Source: an uncultured Roseobacter sp. (GTDB lineage: Bacteria; Pseudomonadota; Alphaproteobacteria; Rhodobacterales; Rhodobacteraceae). Taken from it: a stretch of 64,000 nucleotides of DNA. This document shows positions 25,484-35,678 of this stretch, in pieces (the first letter of the stretch is position 1; every line of letters starts with the position of its first letter). The DNA is taken from the NCBI GenBank assembly GCA_947501635.1, contig CANMWT010000003.1, positions 186,001 to 250,000 of the forward strand. The letters run 5' to 3'. The position numbers and the translations under genes were made by a program. Below the pieces are notes generated by a model, which was given only the letters and a program-made list of their open reading frames with translations, ran no database searches and had not been told where the DNA came from.

Positions 25484-27328
25484 TCAATATCCGCTGTCTG
25501 TTTCCAGCACCTTATGGCCCGGCGCGACTTCCCTGTAGACGGACGGCTCTGGCCTATAGCTTGCCGGATGAATGGGCGATGGTATCGGCTTGAAGTTAAG
25601 ATCACGCTCGCTCTTGCGCTGGCGCGGGTCGGCGATGGGCACCGCCTTCATCAGCGCCTGCGTGTAAGGATGTTGCGGATTCTCGAACACGCTGGCACGG
25701 GGTCCAATCTCGACAATCCGACCCAGATACATCACTCCGACATTGTGGCTGACCCTTTCGACTACGGCCATGTCATGGCTGATGAACAGGTAGGAGACGC
25801 CCAATTCGGCCTGCAGCTCCATCATCAGGTTCAACACTTGCGCTTGCACTGAAACATCCAGCGCCGACACGGCTTCGTCCGCGATAATCAGCTTGGGATT
25901 CAGCGCAAGCGCCCGTGCAATGGCCACACGTTGGCGCTGCCCGCCGGATAATTCATGCGGGTAGCGGCGCATGAAGCTGCGCGGCAATTCCACTCGGTCA
26001 AAGAGCATCCCGACCCGGTCCATCACCGCCTGACCCGTCAACGTCGCAAAGTTGTGGATGGGCTCGGCGACCTGATCGGCTAGCTGCATCTGCGGATTCA
26101 AAGAGGCAAACGGGTCCTGAAAAATCATCTGCATATCAAGCCGTGCGTTTCGCAACCCGCTCTGGTCCAAGCCCATGATGTCTTTGCCATCAAGGTCAAT
26201 CTCCCCCGACAGCGGATCTACAAGGCGTAATATCGAGCGCCCGGCGGATGATTTTCCGCAGCCGCTTTCGCCCACAAGACTAAGCGTCTGCCCCTTGTTC
26301 ACTGTAAAGGAGACATCCTCGACCGCGTGAACATTCGCCACCGTGCGGCGGAAAAAGCCGCCCTTCACAGGAAAACGTGTGGTCAGGTGCTTGACCGTCA
26401 GCAGAGGCTCATTTGTGCCCGGTATCGGTTTGATCTCGACGTTCTCGCGCCCCAGTAACTTCATCGGCTCGGGATAGGGCTTGCCGCGCATTTCCCCAAG
26501 TTTGGGTACGGCAGCCAGCAAGGCTTTGGTATAGGCGTGCTGCGGGTTTTCGAAAATCTGTTCGACAGGTCCCTCTTCCACCTTGTTACCCCGGAACATC
26601 ACGACCACACGGTCAGCCATCTGGGCCACAACCGCCATATCGTGGGTGATAAACATCACCGCGGTACCCGTTTCGCGCTTGAGCCGGTCCATCAGCGCCA
26701 GAATCTCGGCCTGAATTGTTACGTCCAGTGCAGTTGTCGGCTCATCCGCGATCAGCAGACGCGGTTTGCAAGCAAGCGCCATGGCGATCACGACGCGCTG
26801 GCGCATGCCACCCGAAAGCTCGTGCGGGTACTGATCCAGGCGGCGCTCGGGCTCGGGAATGCGCACGTCACGCAACAGCTCAAGCGCGCGCTCAGTCGCC
26901 TGTGCCTTGGTCATGTCTTTATGTAGCCGCAGCCCTTCGGTCAGCTGACGACCTACGGTGAAGACGGGGTTCAGCGCGGTCATGGGCTCCTGAAAGATCA
27001 TGCCTATCTCGTTTCCGCGGATCGAGCGCATCAACTCGGCATCCGTGCCGGCCAGATCGACATCCGGCGCATCGGGCCGGTCAAACAGCAACTGCCCGCC
27101 GGTAATTTCACCGCCTCCGAATTCAACCAGACGCATCAGGGAAAGCGAAGAGACGGACTTGCCAGACCCGCTTTCGCCTACCACGCATACGGTCTCACCC
27201 GGGTTGATATCGAACGACACATTTTCAACACCGACGACAGGCCCGTCTTTGGTCTGGAACTCGACACGCAAGCCCTTGATCTGGGCGATCGGGTGCACCT
27301 GTGTCTCTTTTTGGTCCTGATCTAGCAT
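25484..27328 (-). CDS. Oligopeptide-type ABC transporter ATPase with two fused ATP-binding domains
   Basis: A 614-residue protein made of two complete ABC domains, like DppD and DppF joined. Domain 1 has the Walker A GESGSGKS, signature LSGGMRQR and Walker [13 protein letters not shown]. Domain 2 has [21 protein letters not shown] and [16 protein letters not shown]. Each is followed by the oligopeptide-type C-terminal segment around NPQHPYT(Q/K)AL. It powers uptake by the permeases encoded divergently at 29443-31441. Start ATG 27328 has an aaaggg site. It is coupled to the argE-type gene downstream with a 2-base gap. Confidence 0.94.
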   Translation of the reverse strand: MLDQDQKETQVHPIAQIKGLRVEFQTKDGPVVGVENVSFDINPGETVCVVGESGSGKSVSSLSLMRLVEFGGGEITGGQLLFDRPDAPDVDLAGTDAELMRSIRGNEIGMIFQEPMTALNPVFTVGRQLTEGLRLHKDMTKAQATERALELLRDVRIPEPERRLDQYPHELSGGMRQRVVIAMALACKPRLLIADEPTTALDVTIQAEILALMDRLKRETGTAVMFITHDMAVVAQMADRVVVMFRGNKVEEGPVEQIFENPQHAYTKALLAAVPKLGEMRGKPYPEPMKLLGRENVEIKPIPGTNEPLLTVKHLTTRFPVKGGFFRRTVANVHAVEDVSFTVNKGQTLSLVGESGCGKSSAGRSILRLVDPLSGEIDLDGKDIMGLDQSGLRNARLDMQMIFQDPFASLNPQMQLADQVAEPIHNFATLTGQAVMDRVGMLFDRVELPRSFMRRYPHELSGGQRQRVAIARALALNPKLIIADEAVSALDVSVQAQVLNLMMELQAELGVSYLFISHDMAVVERVSHNVGVMYLGRIVEIGPRASVFENPQHPYTQALMKAVPIADPRQRKSERDLNFKPIPSPIHPASYRPEPSVYREVAPGHKVLETDSGY

Positions 27329-27537
27329 GTTGTGCCCTTTGCCGCTGTGACTAGGACGCTAAGGCCAAGATTGGACAACTGTCAAACAGATGCAGTGATT
27401 TCCGAACGGCAAATCATCGAAAGGCTTGCATTTTCCACAAAACATGCTTCGATGTTCGTGAGCGTCTGGGGGGACACATACAGCAGAACGGGCTGGCACA
27501 GCATCCACAGTCTGCATCCGACCTCCAGCGTTGTGAA

Positions 27538-27580
27538 CACGTGGAAACCCACGTGAATAAAAACAAACGGCATTCACGTG
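27538..27580. promoter_or_regulatory. Cluster of three CACGTG sites between the divergent transporter units
   Basis: CACGTG occurs at 27538-27543, 27550-27555 and 27575-27580. The second and third form a perfect 9-base inverted repeat, CACGTGAAT (27550-27558) and ATTCACGTG (27572-27580), separated by 13 bases, with centres about two helical turns apart. The element ends 8 bases before the ggag of the binding-protein gene, so it may be an operator or a leader hairpin. The regulator is unknown. The rest of 27329-27598 shows no gene. Confidence 0.55.
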
Positions 27581-27598
27581 TCCAATATGGAGTATAGC

Positions 27599-29320
<1,722 letters not shown>

Positions 29321-29329
29321 TGTGAATTT

Positions 29330-29369
29330 GAGCAGGGCGCGGCAATGGCTGCGCCCTGCTCTTCTTTTT
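29330..29369 (+). terminator. Partial terminator between binding protein and permease genes
   Basis: A perfect 11-base-pair stem (GAGCAGGGCGC 29330-29340, GCGCCCTGCTC 29351-29361) with a 10-base loop is followed by TTCTTTTT. It lies 9 bases after the binding-protein stop and 73 bases before the permease start. In ABC import operons such elements lower permease expression relative to the binding protein, or stabilise the upstream message. Confidence 0.88.
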
Positions 29370-29442
29370 GGCCGGCAATCCTCTTGCCAGTCCGCGCAGA
29401 AAGCGCCAACGATAAAAATAAAGACGTCATGAGGGCACCTGC

Positions 29443-30450
29443 ATGCTGACATACACCATCCGGCGTTTGGTCCTGTCGATCCCGACATTGCTGTTTATTA
29501 GCATCGTGATCTTCCTGCTTTTGCAACTGGCCCCAGGCGACCCGATGGCGCAGGTTCCTCTGACGGTACCGCCTGAAGTGAAAGAACGGATGCGCGAGGC
29601 TCTGGGGCTTGGTGCCCCGATCCACGTCCAATACCTCAAATGGCTGGTTCAGTTCTTCTGGGTCGAACCACAGGTCCTGATAGATCACTGGTTCGGCACA
29701 ACCTTTTCGGAAGGCAAGCTGCGCGTGATCTCGTGGCAAACGCGCTCTCCGGTGATGGATATCGTGATCCAGCGCATGCCTCAGACGCTTTGGGTGGTGG
29801 GTATGTCCTACATTGTCGGCATTCTGATCGCCCTGCCCATCGGCATATACTCTGCGTACAAGCAGTATTCCGTCTTCGATCAGGCCGGCACTTTCGTGTC
29901 CATGATCGGTTTTTCGATCCCCCCTTTCTTTTCCGGCGTCGTTGTAATCGTGATATTCTCGGTCAATCTGGGCTGGTTCCCCTCTATCTATGACACCACC
30001 CACACTGTGACAGACTGGGAGAGCTTCAAAGTCCAGCTGCAGCAGATGGTCATGCCCGTGATGGTCCTCGCACTGCAGACAACGGCCCAGATCAGCAGGT
30101 TCATGCGTGCTTCGATGCTGGAGAACCTCAATCAGGACTACGTGCGCACCGCCCGTGCGAAGGGACTGAAAGAAAGCGCAGTGGTTCTCGTGCATGTCTT
30201 GCGCAACTCAATGATCCCGATCATCACCGTTATTGCGCTTGGTATCCCGTCGATCTTCGGCGGCGCGATCATCACCGAGACGCTGTTCAAGGTGAACGGT
30301 ATCGGACAGTTGCTTCTGACCGCCCTTTTCGCAAACGACCTTCCCATGGTGATGACCCTGACCTTTATCTTCGCCATCCTGATTGTACTGTTCAACCTGA
30401 TCGCAGACGTGCTCTACGGCGTGCTGGACCCGAGGATCCGCTATGACTGA
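29443..30450 (+). CDS. Peptide ABC transporter permease, DppB/OppB type
   Basis: A 335-residue inner-membrane permease with six transmembrane segments. It begins LTYTIRRLVLSIPTLLFISIVIFLLLQLAPGDP, the normal DppB start, and shows the EAA loop YVRTARAKGLKESAVVLVHVLRNSMIPIITVIAL. An inserted soluble loop after the first helix (about residues 36-110) is longer than in E. coli DppB. It overlaps the second permease gene by 8 bases. Confidence 0.94.
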   Translation: MLTYTIRRLVLSIPTLLFISIVIFLLLQLAPGDPMAQVPLTVPPEVKERMREALGLGAPIHVQYLKWLVQFFWVEPQVLIDHWFGTTFSEGKLRVISWQTRSPVMDIVIQRMPQTLWVVGMSYIVGILIALPIGIYSAYKQYSVFDQAGTFVSMIGFSIPPFFSGVVVIVIFSVNLGWFPSIYDTTHTVTDWESFKVQLQQMVMPVMVLALQTTAQISRFMRASMLENLNQDYVRTARAKGLKESAVVLVHVLRNSMIPIITVIALGIPSIFGGAIITETLFKVNGIGQLLLTALFANDLPMVMTLTFIFAILIVLFNLIADVLYGVLDPRIRYD

Positions 30451-31441
30451 CCAACGCGTAAACGCCGCAGCGGCCGAAGTCGAAATGGAAACATTCGGCG
30501 CGCTGAAAGACAAAGAACCGCAAAAAGAACCGCGCTCGCAGTGGAAAGACGTCTGGGACCAACTCAGAAAGCACAAAGGCGCGCTGATCGGTGGTGGCTT
30601 CTTGTTGTTCATCACCCTGTTCGTTCTGGTCGGTCCATGGGTCTGGCGGGTGGATCCCAAGGCGCTCGACATCCGCAACAAGGACCTGCGCCCCATTTAC
30701 ACACTGCTGTGGGACTCGGACGCCAAGGTTTTGTGGTCACGCCCTTTTGGCACCGACAACCTCGGTCGCGATATCATGGCAACTCTTATCGCAGGCGGGC
30801 GCGCGTCGCTCGCCGTTGGCTGGGCCGCGATGATCCTGTCGCTGGTGTTGGGCACGGTTGTTGGGGTGTGCGCGGGATACTTCAAGAAACTCGACGGCAT
30901 CCTGATGCGCCTGACCGACCTGTTTCTGTCCTTGCCCATCCTGCCACTGCTGCTGGTCGCGGTCACGCTGTTCCGGCAACCGCTACGCGCAGCCTTTGGC
31001 CCGGAAGGCGGCATGTTCATCCTTATCGTCGGCGTTATCGGTATCACGTCATGGATGCCAACGGCGCGCATCGTCCGCGGCGAGGTGCTCGCTCTCAAAG
31101 AGCGGGAGTTCGTTCTTGCCGCGCGCTCTATCGGCACCAAACCCGGGCAAATCATTCGCCGGCATCTTCTGCCGAACGTGGTTTCGCCCATCATGGTATC
31201 GGCAACCTTGGGGCTGGCGGCAGCCATCATCGCTGAAAGCGCGCTGTCGTTTCTCGGCGTCGGCTTTCCGTCAGACTTTCCCACATGGGGCAAACTGCTG
31301 GCGGATGCCGTGCCCAGAATGGAAGAATTTCCCGAACGGGTGATGCTGCCGGGGATTCTCATCTCTCTGACGGTTTTGTCTGTGAATTACCTTGGCGATG
31401 GCTTGCGAGACGCTCTTGATCCACGCATTCGGGGGCGCTGA
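30443..31441 (+). CDS. Peptide ABC transporter permease, DppC/OppC type
   Basis: A 332-residue inner-membrane permease. A hydrophilic N-terminal tail of about 45 residues precedes the first helix (LIGGGFLLFITLFVLVGPWVW). The periplasmic loop has the DppC-type FGTDNLGRDIMATLIAGGRASLAVGW, and the EAA loop reads EREFVLAARSIGTKPGQIIRRHLLPNVVSPIMV. It completes the importer: binding protein, two permeases and the fused ATPase on the divergent strand. Confidence 0.94.
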   Translation: MTDQRVNAAAAEVEMETFGALKDKEPQKEPRSQWKDVWDQLRKHKGALIGGGFLLFITLFVLVGPWVWRVDPKALDIRNKDLRPIYTLLWDSDAKVLWSRPFGTDNLGRDIMATLIAGGRASLAVGWAAMILSLVLGTVVGVCAGYFKKLDGILMRLTDLFLSLPILPLLLVAVTLFRQPLRAAFGPEGGMFILIVGVIGITSWMPTARIVRGEVLALKEREFVLAARSIGTKPGQIIRRHLLPNVVSPIMVSATLGLAAAIIAESALSFLGVGFPSDFPTWGKLLADAVPRMEEFPERVMLPGILISLTVLSVNYLGDGLRDALDPRIRGR

Positions 31442-31559
31442 ACCCATTCTGCCCAATTTTTAAAAAGAGGACGCGTATTCCGGTATCTGCTTCATGTACC
31501 GGCTGATTGTTCTGGGATGCGCACCCCAGACGAACAGTTTTCGCGCCAACCCGCGAAAC

Positions 31560-31574
31560 TGGAACAATGTTCCA
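31560..31574. promoter_or_regulatory. Palindromic operator candidate 1 upstream of the YeeE gene
   Basis: TGGAAC-AAT-GTTCCA is a perfect 6+3+6 dyad about 90 bases before the ATG at 31664. A related site lies 73 bases downstream, close to seven helical turns. Confidence 0.5.
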
Positions 31575-31632
31575 TCATACACGTCGTTTTGGCCCAAACA
31601 CATGCTTGATTTGTAATGTATTGCCCTCCATT

Positions 31633-31646
31633 TGGAACACTATTCC
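31633..31646. promoter_or_regulatory. Palindromic operator candidate 2 upstream of the YeeE gene
   Basis: TGGAACACTATTCC shares the TGGAACA half with site 1 and keeps the GGAA-N5-TTCC dyad. It lies 17 bases before the ATG, overlapping the leader, a typical position for a repressor site. Confidence 0.45.
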
Positions 31647-31663
31647 GTGAAGGGGACATTGCC

Positions 31664-32734
31664 ATGTTTGAAAATCTGGGTTTTGAAACACTGACCGCGC
31701 CGCAGGTAGCCGTATTCTTTGCGCTCGCCGTCGGAGCCGTTTTTGGCTTTCTCGCCGAACGGACAGCCTTTTGTTTTCGCCGCAGCCTTGTCGGAGACGA
31801 CCGTCGTATGGCGATGGGCGTCTGGCTGACCGCCCTTGCCGCGGCGCTGATCGGCACACAAGCGGCCGTCTTTGCCGGCTTCGTCAGCTTTGACGATCAC
31901 CGCTTTATGAATGCAGACCTGCCGTGGCTCGCTATCGTGACCGGCGGCGTCTTGTTCGGTGCGGGCATGGTTCTCACGCGCGGGTGTGTGTCCCGCCTGA
32001 CCGTTCTGACAGGCAGCGGCAACCTGCGTGCGCTGACGGTTCTGTTAATCTTTGCAATCACTGCCCATGCAACGCTGAAGGGTGTGCTGGCGCCACTGCG
32101 TACAACGCTCGGGTCGGTAACCGTGCCGCTTGAGAGCGCGGCACTGCCCGGCTCTGCCGTGGTTTGGACAGTGGTGATCGCACTGGCCGCGTTGTTTGTC
32201 GCATGGCGGTCGGGCAACCGCTTATTGTCGCTGGGTATGGCTGCGGTGATCGGCCTGCTGGTGCCTGTGGCATGGGTCGGCACCGGCTACGTGCTCTATG
32301 ATGACTTTGATCCCATCGCCATGGAAAGCCTGTCGTTCACAGCACCTGCTGCAGACACGCTGTTCTGGACTGTCGCTTCGACTTCTATCTCGGCCAACTT
32401 CGGCACGGGGCTGGTAGGTGGTGTGCTGGCCGGGGCCCTTGTAGGCGCTGTGCTGTTTGGCAACTTTCAATGGCAAAGCTTTTCCTCGCCCCGCGAGACA
32501 GGACGCTATGCCGCCGGCGCAGTGCTGATGGGCATCGGTGGCGTTTTGGCCGGCGGATGCACCGTCGGGGCCGGCCTTGCCGGTGTCCCAACGCTGTCCA
32601 TAGCCGCGGTTCTGGCAATCGGGGCAATTGCAGCCGGCGCGTTAGGAACCAATGCTGCACTGCGCGCGGCTACTCCACATGCGCGCGCAGACGGCGGATG
32701 GCCCACCACACAAAGCCAACAACCGGCAGAGTAA
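31664..32734 (+). CDS. YeeE/YedE family sulfur-compound transporter
   Basis: A 356-residue polytopic membrane protein with about nine hydrophobic segments, of the YeeE/YedE (TsuA-type) family, whose studied members import thiosulfate. Candidate transport cysteines are Cys37 in TAFCFRR, Cys108 in LTRGCVSRLTV and a C-terminal one in VLAGGCTVGAG. The usual partner, a TusA-like YeeD protein, is not adjacent. I start it at 31664 (MFENLGFETL), with aagggg about 10 bases upstream, and not at 31616. Its last 65 bases overlap the end of the convergent DUF3422 gene. Confidence 0.87.
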   Translation: MFENLGFETLTAPQVAVFFALAVGAVFGFLAERTAFCFRRSLVGDDRRMAMGVWLTALAAALIGTQAAVFAGFVSFDDHRFMNADLPWLAIVTGGVLFGAGMVLTRGCVSRLTVLTGSGNLRALTVLLIFAITAHATLKGVLAPLRTTLGSVTVPLESAALPGSAVVWTVVIALAALFVAWRSGNRLLSLGMAAVIGLLVPVAWVGTGYVLYDDFDPIAMESLSFTAPAADTLFWTVASTSISANFGTGLVGGVLAGALVGAVLFGNFQWQSFSSPRETGRYAAGAVLMGIGGVLAGGCTVGAGLAGVPTLSIAAVLAIGAIAAGALGTNAALRAATPHARADGGWPTTQSQQPAE

Positions 32735-33953
32735 CAAGCGCCGTCAGTGTACCCGTGCTCAACCCGATTTTATCGGCCAACGGGTACAGTGTGTAGCCAA
32801 CCAGCGACACTGCATAGTAGCTGATCGCAACAACGGAGAGACCCTCGACCGTGCGCTGCAACCGCAGCTGCAGGTCAGACCTGTTGTCCATGCTTTCCAA
32901 CAAGGCCTGATTCTGCGCCGAGCGTTCCACATCAACACGGGTGCGCAGCAGGTTGGAGGCACGGATCGACCGGTTCGACATAGCCTGTAGCCGCTGTTCC
33001 GCCGAGGTCACTGTGCGCATCGCAGGCGCGTAGCGACGCATCATGAACTCTGCGAAATGCTGTCGACCCTGAAAGCGCGTCTCGCGCAAGGCTTCGATAC
33101 GCTGGTTCACCAGTGCCTCATAGGCTCCGGTTGCGCCAAACCTGAACGAGGACCGCGCCGCCAACGTTTCCAGCTCCGCCGAAATCGCCAACAGATCATT
33201 CAACGTAGTCTCGGCGCTGGCCTGCTCGTCCGACATGGCCCCCATCAAGCTGGTCAGTTGCGTGTCCAACTCATTCAGTTTGGGTTGCAGTTGACGCACG
33301 CGCGCAAAGCCCAACATGGACATCGACTTGTAGGTCTCAATCTCACACAGGCGCTGAACGACACGGCCAATGCGCCGTTCGCTGGTCGACTTTCCGGCAA
33401 AAACCGCAAAGCGAAGGTGACCGTTCTGGTCAATACGGAAGTCGCCTGCAACAATCGCATCATTGTCCAGCACAGAGGCGGCAGCGAGGCTTTCGCTCAC
33501 AAACCATTCATCAAGGCAGGCGGCGATTTCAGCGTCATCTTCAGGCTTGATCCGGATATCGATCAGCACGGAAGTCACGCGCTGGCCCGGCGCCGACTGA
33601 AGCCAGTCGGCGGGAAAGACTTCGAACTCTACAGGATCAAAGGCACGCCCCGGCGCGCTGTCACTGAAAACCGTGTAGGTGATGAACTCTGTATGTTGCT
33701 CCCACTTCAGCCAGTGTTTGCCAATTTGTCCATAGTAATGCGTAGCCCCCGGCTGCGGGTGCGGCGCGCCATAGCGGTCCAGCAGTGCCGTAAGGTGGTC
33801 CAGATCCTGTTGCCGGTCACGGCTTACCGCGTCATTCGGCTGTTTGATCGCGATATAGGCTGCAGAGCACGGTGCCTCCATCGACGGAAAAGGCCGCGCA
33901 TGCAACTCGTTGGCAAGTTTATAGCGGAGCGGGTGGTCGTCAATCGGGGCCAT
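32670..33953 (-). CDS. DUF3422 family membrane-anchored protein
   Basis: A 427-residue protein of the DUF3422 family, of unknown function. The N-terminus HPLRYKLANELHARPFPSMEAPC is the family signature. The middle is helical and probably coiled-coil (about 215-370). Two C-terminal transmembrane segments (about 368-388 and 397-417) end in a short cytoplasmic RRLRAHVE tail. The start at 33953 follows agaaagag; a longer frame to 33992 has no site. The 3' end overlaps the convergent YeeE gene by 65 bases, so both proteins use the same DNA for their C-termini. Confidence 0.87.
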   Translation of the reverse strand: MAPIDDHPLRYKLANELHARPFPSMEAPCSAAYIAIKQPNDAVSRDRQQDLDHLTALLDRYGAPHPQPGATHYYGQIGKHWLKWEQHTEFITYTVFSDSAPGRAFDPVEFEVFPADWLQSAPGQRVTSVLIDIRIKPEDDAEIAACLDEWFVSESLAAASVLDNDAIVAGDFRIDQNGHLRFAVFAGKSTSERRIGRVVQRLCEIETYKSMSMLGFARVRQLQPKLNELDTQLTSLMGAMSDEQASAETTLNDLLAISAELETLAARSSFRFGATGAYEALVNQRIEALRETRFQGRQHFAEFMMRRYAPAMRTVTSAEQRLQAMSNRSIRASNLLRTRVDVERSAQNQALLESMDNRSDLQLRLQRTVEGLSVVAISYYAVSLVGYTLYPLADKIGLSTGTLTALVTLPVVGFVWWAIRRLRAHVE

Positions 33954-34005
33954 GGCATCTCTTTCTGCAATAGCATGAGGGATAACGTACAATCACACCA
34001 AGTCA

Positions 34006-34024
34006 AATATTTTCTGAATATTTA
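34006..34024. promoter_or_regulatory. AT-rich palindrome between DUF3422 and hemP
   Basis: AAATATT-TTCTG-AATATTT is a perfect 7+5+7 dyad in a GC-rich genome, 53 bases before the DUF3422 start and about 190 before hemP. A second, weaker dyad, ATAGT-N11-ACTAT, lies at 34190-34210 just before hemP. Either could be a site for an iron-responsive regulator such as Irr, Fur or IscR, but neither matches a consensus I can state. Confidence 0.4.
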
Positions 34025-34214
34025 TCAACATGTTAAAAGAGTACAACCGTATACAATTCCGACCCGCTCCGGCAGAGCGCCGCAGGCAGTCGCAATTTCC
34101 ATCATACCGGCCGCGCCGCGGCATCGGCAGTCATCTTGGTAGCGGAAAAGATATTCTGTCGCAGTTTTCTAAACCCACTTGTAATTCTGATAGTTTTTGT
34201 CGGATACTATTCGC

Positions 34215-34373
34215 ATGACAGACCCTATGGCCAACGAACCGGATGAACCGTCCGTCAAAGAGTACGATGCCCGGCAGTTGCTCGGCCCAAAGGGCCACGC
34301 AATGCTTCGGCTTGACGGGGCTCTTTACACCTTGCGGATTACCCGGACAGGAAAGTTGATTTTGACAAAATGA
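34215..34373 (+). CDS. hemP: Hemin uptake protein HemP (52 residues)
   Basis: A very short gene, easily missed by length-filtered gene finders. The C-terminal half carries the HemP family motif EYDARQLLGPKGHAMLRLDG followed by LYTLRITRTGKLILTK. HemP proteins act in iron or heme uptake, in some bacteria as a positive regulator of the heme receptor gene. An internal ATG at codon 5 is an alternative start; the site before either is weak. The stop overlaps the ATG of the DUF1289 gene by 4 bases (ATGA), so the two are coupled. Confidence 0.9.
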   Translation: MTDPMANEPDEPSVKEYDARQLLGPKGHAMLRLDGALYTLRITRTGKLILTK

Positions 34374-34621
34374 AAAACAAAGTGCCCAATCCCTGTATTG
34401 ATGTATGCAAGTACAAGCGCGAAGGACACTGCATCGGTTGCGCTATGACAAAAGCGCAAAAGTCACTGTTCAAAACGCTCAAGAAAGACAAGCACCGCCA
34501 AGCCTTTGTCGCGATGCTTTACCGCCAGCAGGAAGCGATGGGCAAGTACAAGGCATGGCGTGCGGCATACAAACGCAAATGCGAAAAGAAGGGCGTTTCA
34601 CTGCCCTTCCAGCCACTCTGA
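34370..34621 (+). CDS. DUF1289 small cysteine-rich protein
   Basis: An 83-residue protein with the DUF1289 motif PCIDVCKYKREGHCIGCAMTK (starting at Pro7), four cysteines in C-x3-C-x7-C-x2-C spacing that probably bind zinc or an iron-sulfur cluster. A basic, helical C-terminal part follows. The function is unknown; it is coupled to hemP by a 4-base overlap, so a link to iron is likely. It ends 4 bases from the convergent Dps gene. Confidence 0.9.
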   Translation: MKNKVPNPCIDVCKYKREGHCIGCAMTKAQKSLFKTLKKDKHRQAFVAMLYRQQEAMGKYKAWRAAYKRKCEKKGVSLPFQPL

Positions 34622-34625
34622 GCCG

Positions 34626-35096
34626 TCAGCTCAGCAAGGCGCGCAGCATCCAGGCAAACTTTTCATGGGTTTGGCCGCGTTCGATGCAAAGGTCTTCGGT
34701 AAGCGTGTCGCCATGCTCTGCCGCCAAAGCGCCAGCAGAGGCCATCGTAGCCGCAACGGTGACCTGCGCATCCCGCAGCGCTGCAACCATCGTCTTGTCA
34801 TCCGCATGGCCGTCATGCTCGGCCACCTTGGACCGCGCGATCATACCGGCAAGTGTGCCCTCCGCATGGGCTTCAAGCGCCTTGATGCGCTCGGCCAGAT
34901 CGTCTTGCGCCACAAAGTGGTCTTCGTAGATTTTCTGGAACAAGTCATGCAGTGGCCCAAAGGCCATACCTGTTACATTCCAGTGAAAGTTCTGGGCCAT
35001 CATCGTCGTTACAGCTGTTTCGGCAACGCATTGGTTTAGCGCGTCGGCAATCGCGTCACGGGCGGAAGGGCTTAGATCAGCCGCAGGCTGGGTCAT
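34626..35096 (-). CDS. dps: Dps-family ferritin-like DNA-binding protein
   Basis: A 156-residue four-helix ferritin-like protein. The intersubunit ferroxidase site is visible as NFHWNVTGMAFGPLHDLFQKIYEDHFVAQDDLAERI, with His38, His50, Asp and Glu ligands. Dps proteins oxidise ferrous iron with peroxide, store it and shield DNA. The start at 35096 has agagga 8 bases upstream; an upstream in-frame start at 35147 has none. The gene converges on hemP-DUF1289, placing iron storage next to iron uptake. Confidence 0.92.
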   Translation of the reverse strand: MTQPAADLSPSARDAIADALNQCVAETAVTTMMAQNFHWNVTGMAFGPLHDLFQKIYEDHFVAQDDLAERIKALEAHAEGTLAGMIARSKVAEHDGHADDKTMVAALRDAQVTVAATMASAGALAAEHGDTLTEDLCIERGQTHEKFAWMLRALLS

Positions 35097-35165
35097 GGTG
35101 TATATCCTCTTTGGTTTTATCTGGCTGGCGGCGGCTGGCTGTACCACGAGTGTAGCATGTCAGCG

Positions 35166-35531
35166 TTACACTTCCAGTGTCCAAGCTGCTTTACATACCC
35201 TGAAATGTAGATCTGCCGCATCCGCCTTGCCCATTCGGCTCAGCAGAGCGAACTGATAGCGGTCAGTATCTCCCGTTCGCACGGCGTCGAACAGATTCAG
35301 CAGCCAGGATTCGTCGAAAGATACCTCTTGTGCGCCCGGCTCAAAGAAAACCAAACGTTTGCCCATGACACGCGCGAAGGCTTGAAGCACGGCTACCAGC
35401 ACATCTGTTTGCTCGGGATGCAGCCGCGCAGCCCGTCCATAGCGCCGCAATGCTTCAAGGCCCGGCGGCACTGGGCGCGGCATAGCCAAACGTGTCTGGT
35501 GCATTGTTACGGCGAGGTGACTGACGGCCAT
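35166..35531 (-). CDS. Unknown 121-residue protein downstream of pntB
   Basis: A soluble, mainly helical protein with no recognised domain. I start it at ATG 35531 (MAVSHLAVTMHQ), with caggaa about 9 bases upstream. A helical core LHPEQTDVLVAVLQAFARVM and a SWLLNLFDAVRTGDTDRYQFALLSRM segment suggest a compact helical bundle. It lies after the pntAB terminator and so probably has its own promoter. Codon use looks like that of its neighbours, and the reading frame is clean, which supports a real gene. Confidence 0.6.
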   Translation of the reverse strand: MAVSHLAVTMHQTRLAMPRPVPPGLEALRRYGRAARLHPEQTDVLVAVLQAFARVMGKRLVFFEPGAQEVSFDESWLLNLFDAVRTGDTDRYQFALLSRMGKADAADLHFRVCKAAWTLEV

Positions 35532-35599
35532 GGAAACCAATTCCTGAGTGATATTATCAACTATAAGAAGCCACGCCCGTCTGTGCAACACCAAACGCA

Positions 35600-35629
35600 A
35601 AATGCCCGGCACCTTGGCACCGGGCATTT
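35600..35629 (-). terminator. Terminator downstream of pntAB
   Basis: A perfect 10-base-pair stem (AAATGCCCGG 35629-35620 and CCGGGCATTT 35609-35600 on the minus strand) with a 10-base loop lies 50 bases after the pntB stop. A short T stretch is within the distal arm. It separates pntB from the unknown protein gene. Confidence 0.75.
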
Positions 35630-35678
35630 CAAAGTTATTGCTGTTCTTGCGACTTTGGAAACCGCGAGAAGAGTTTCG

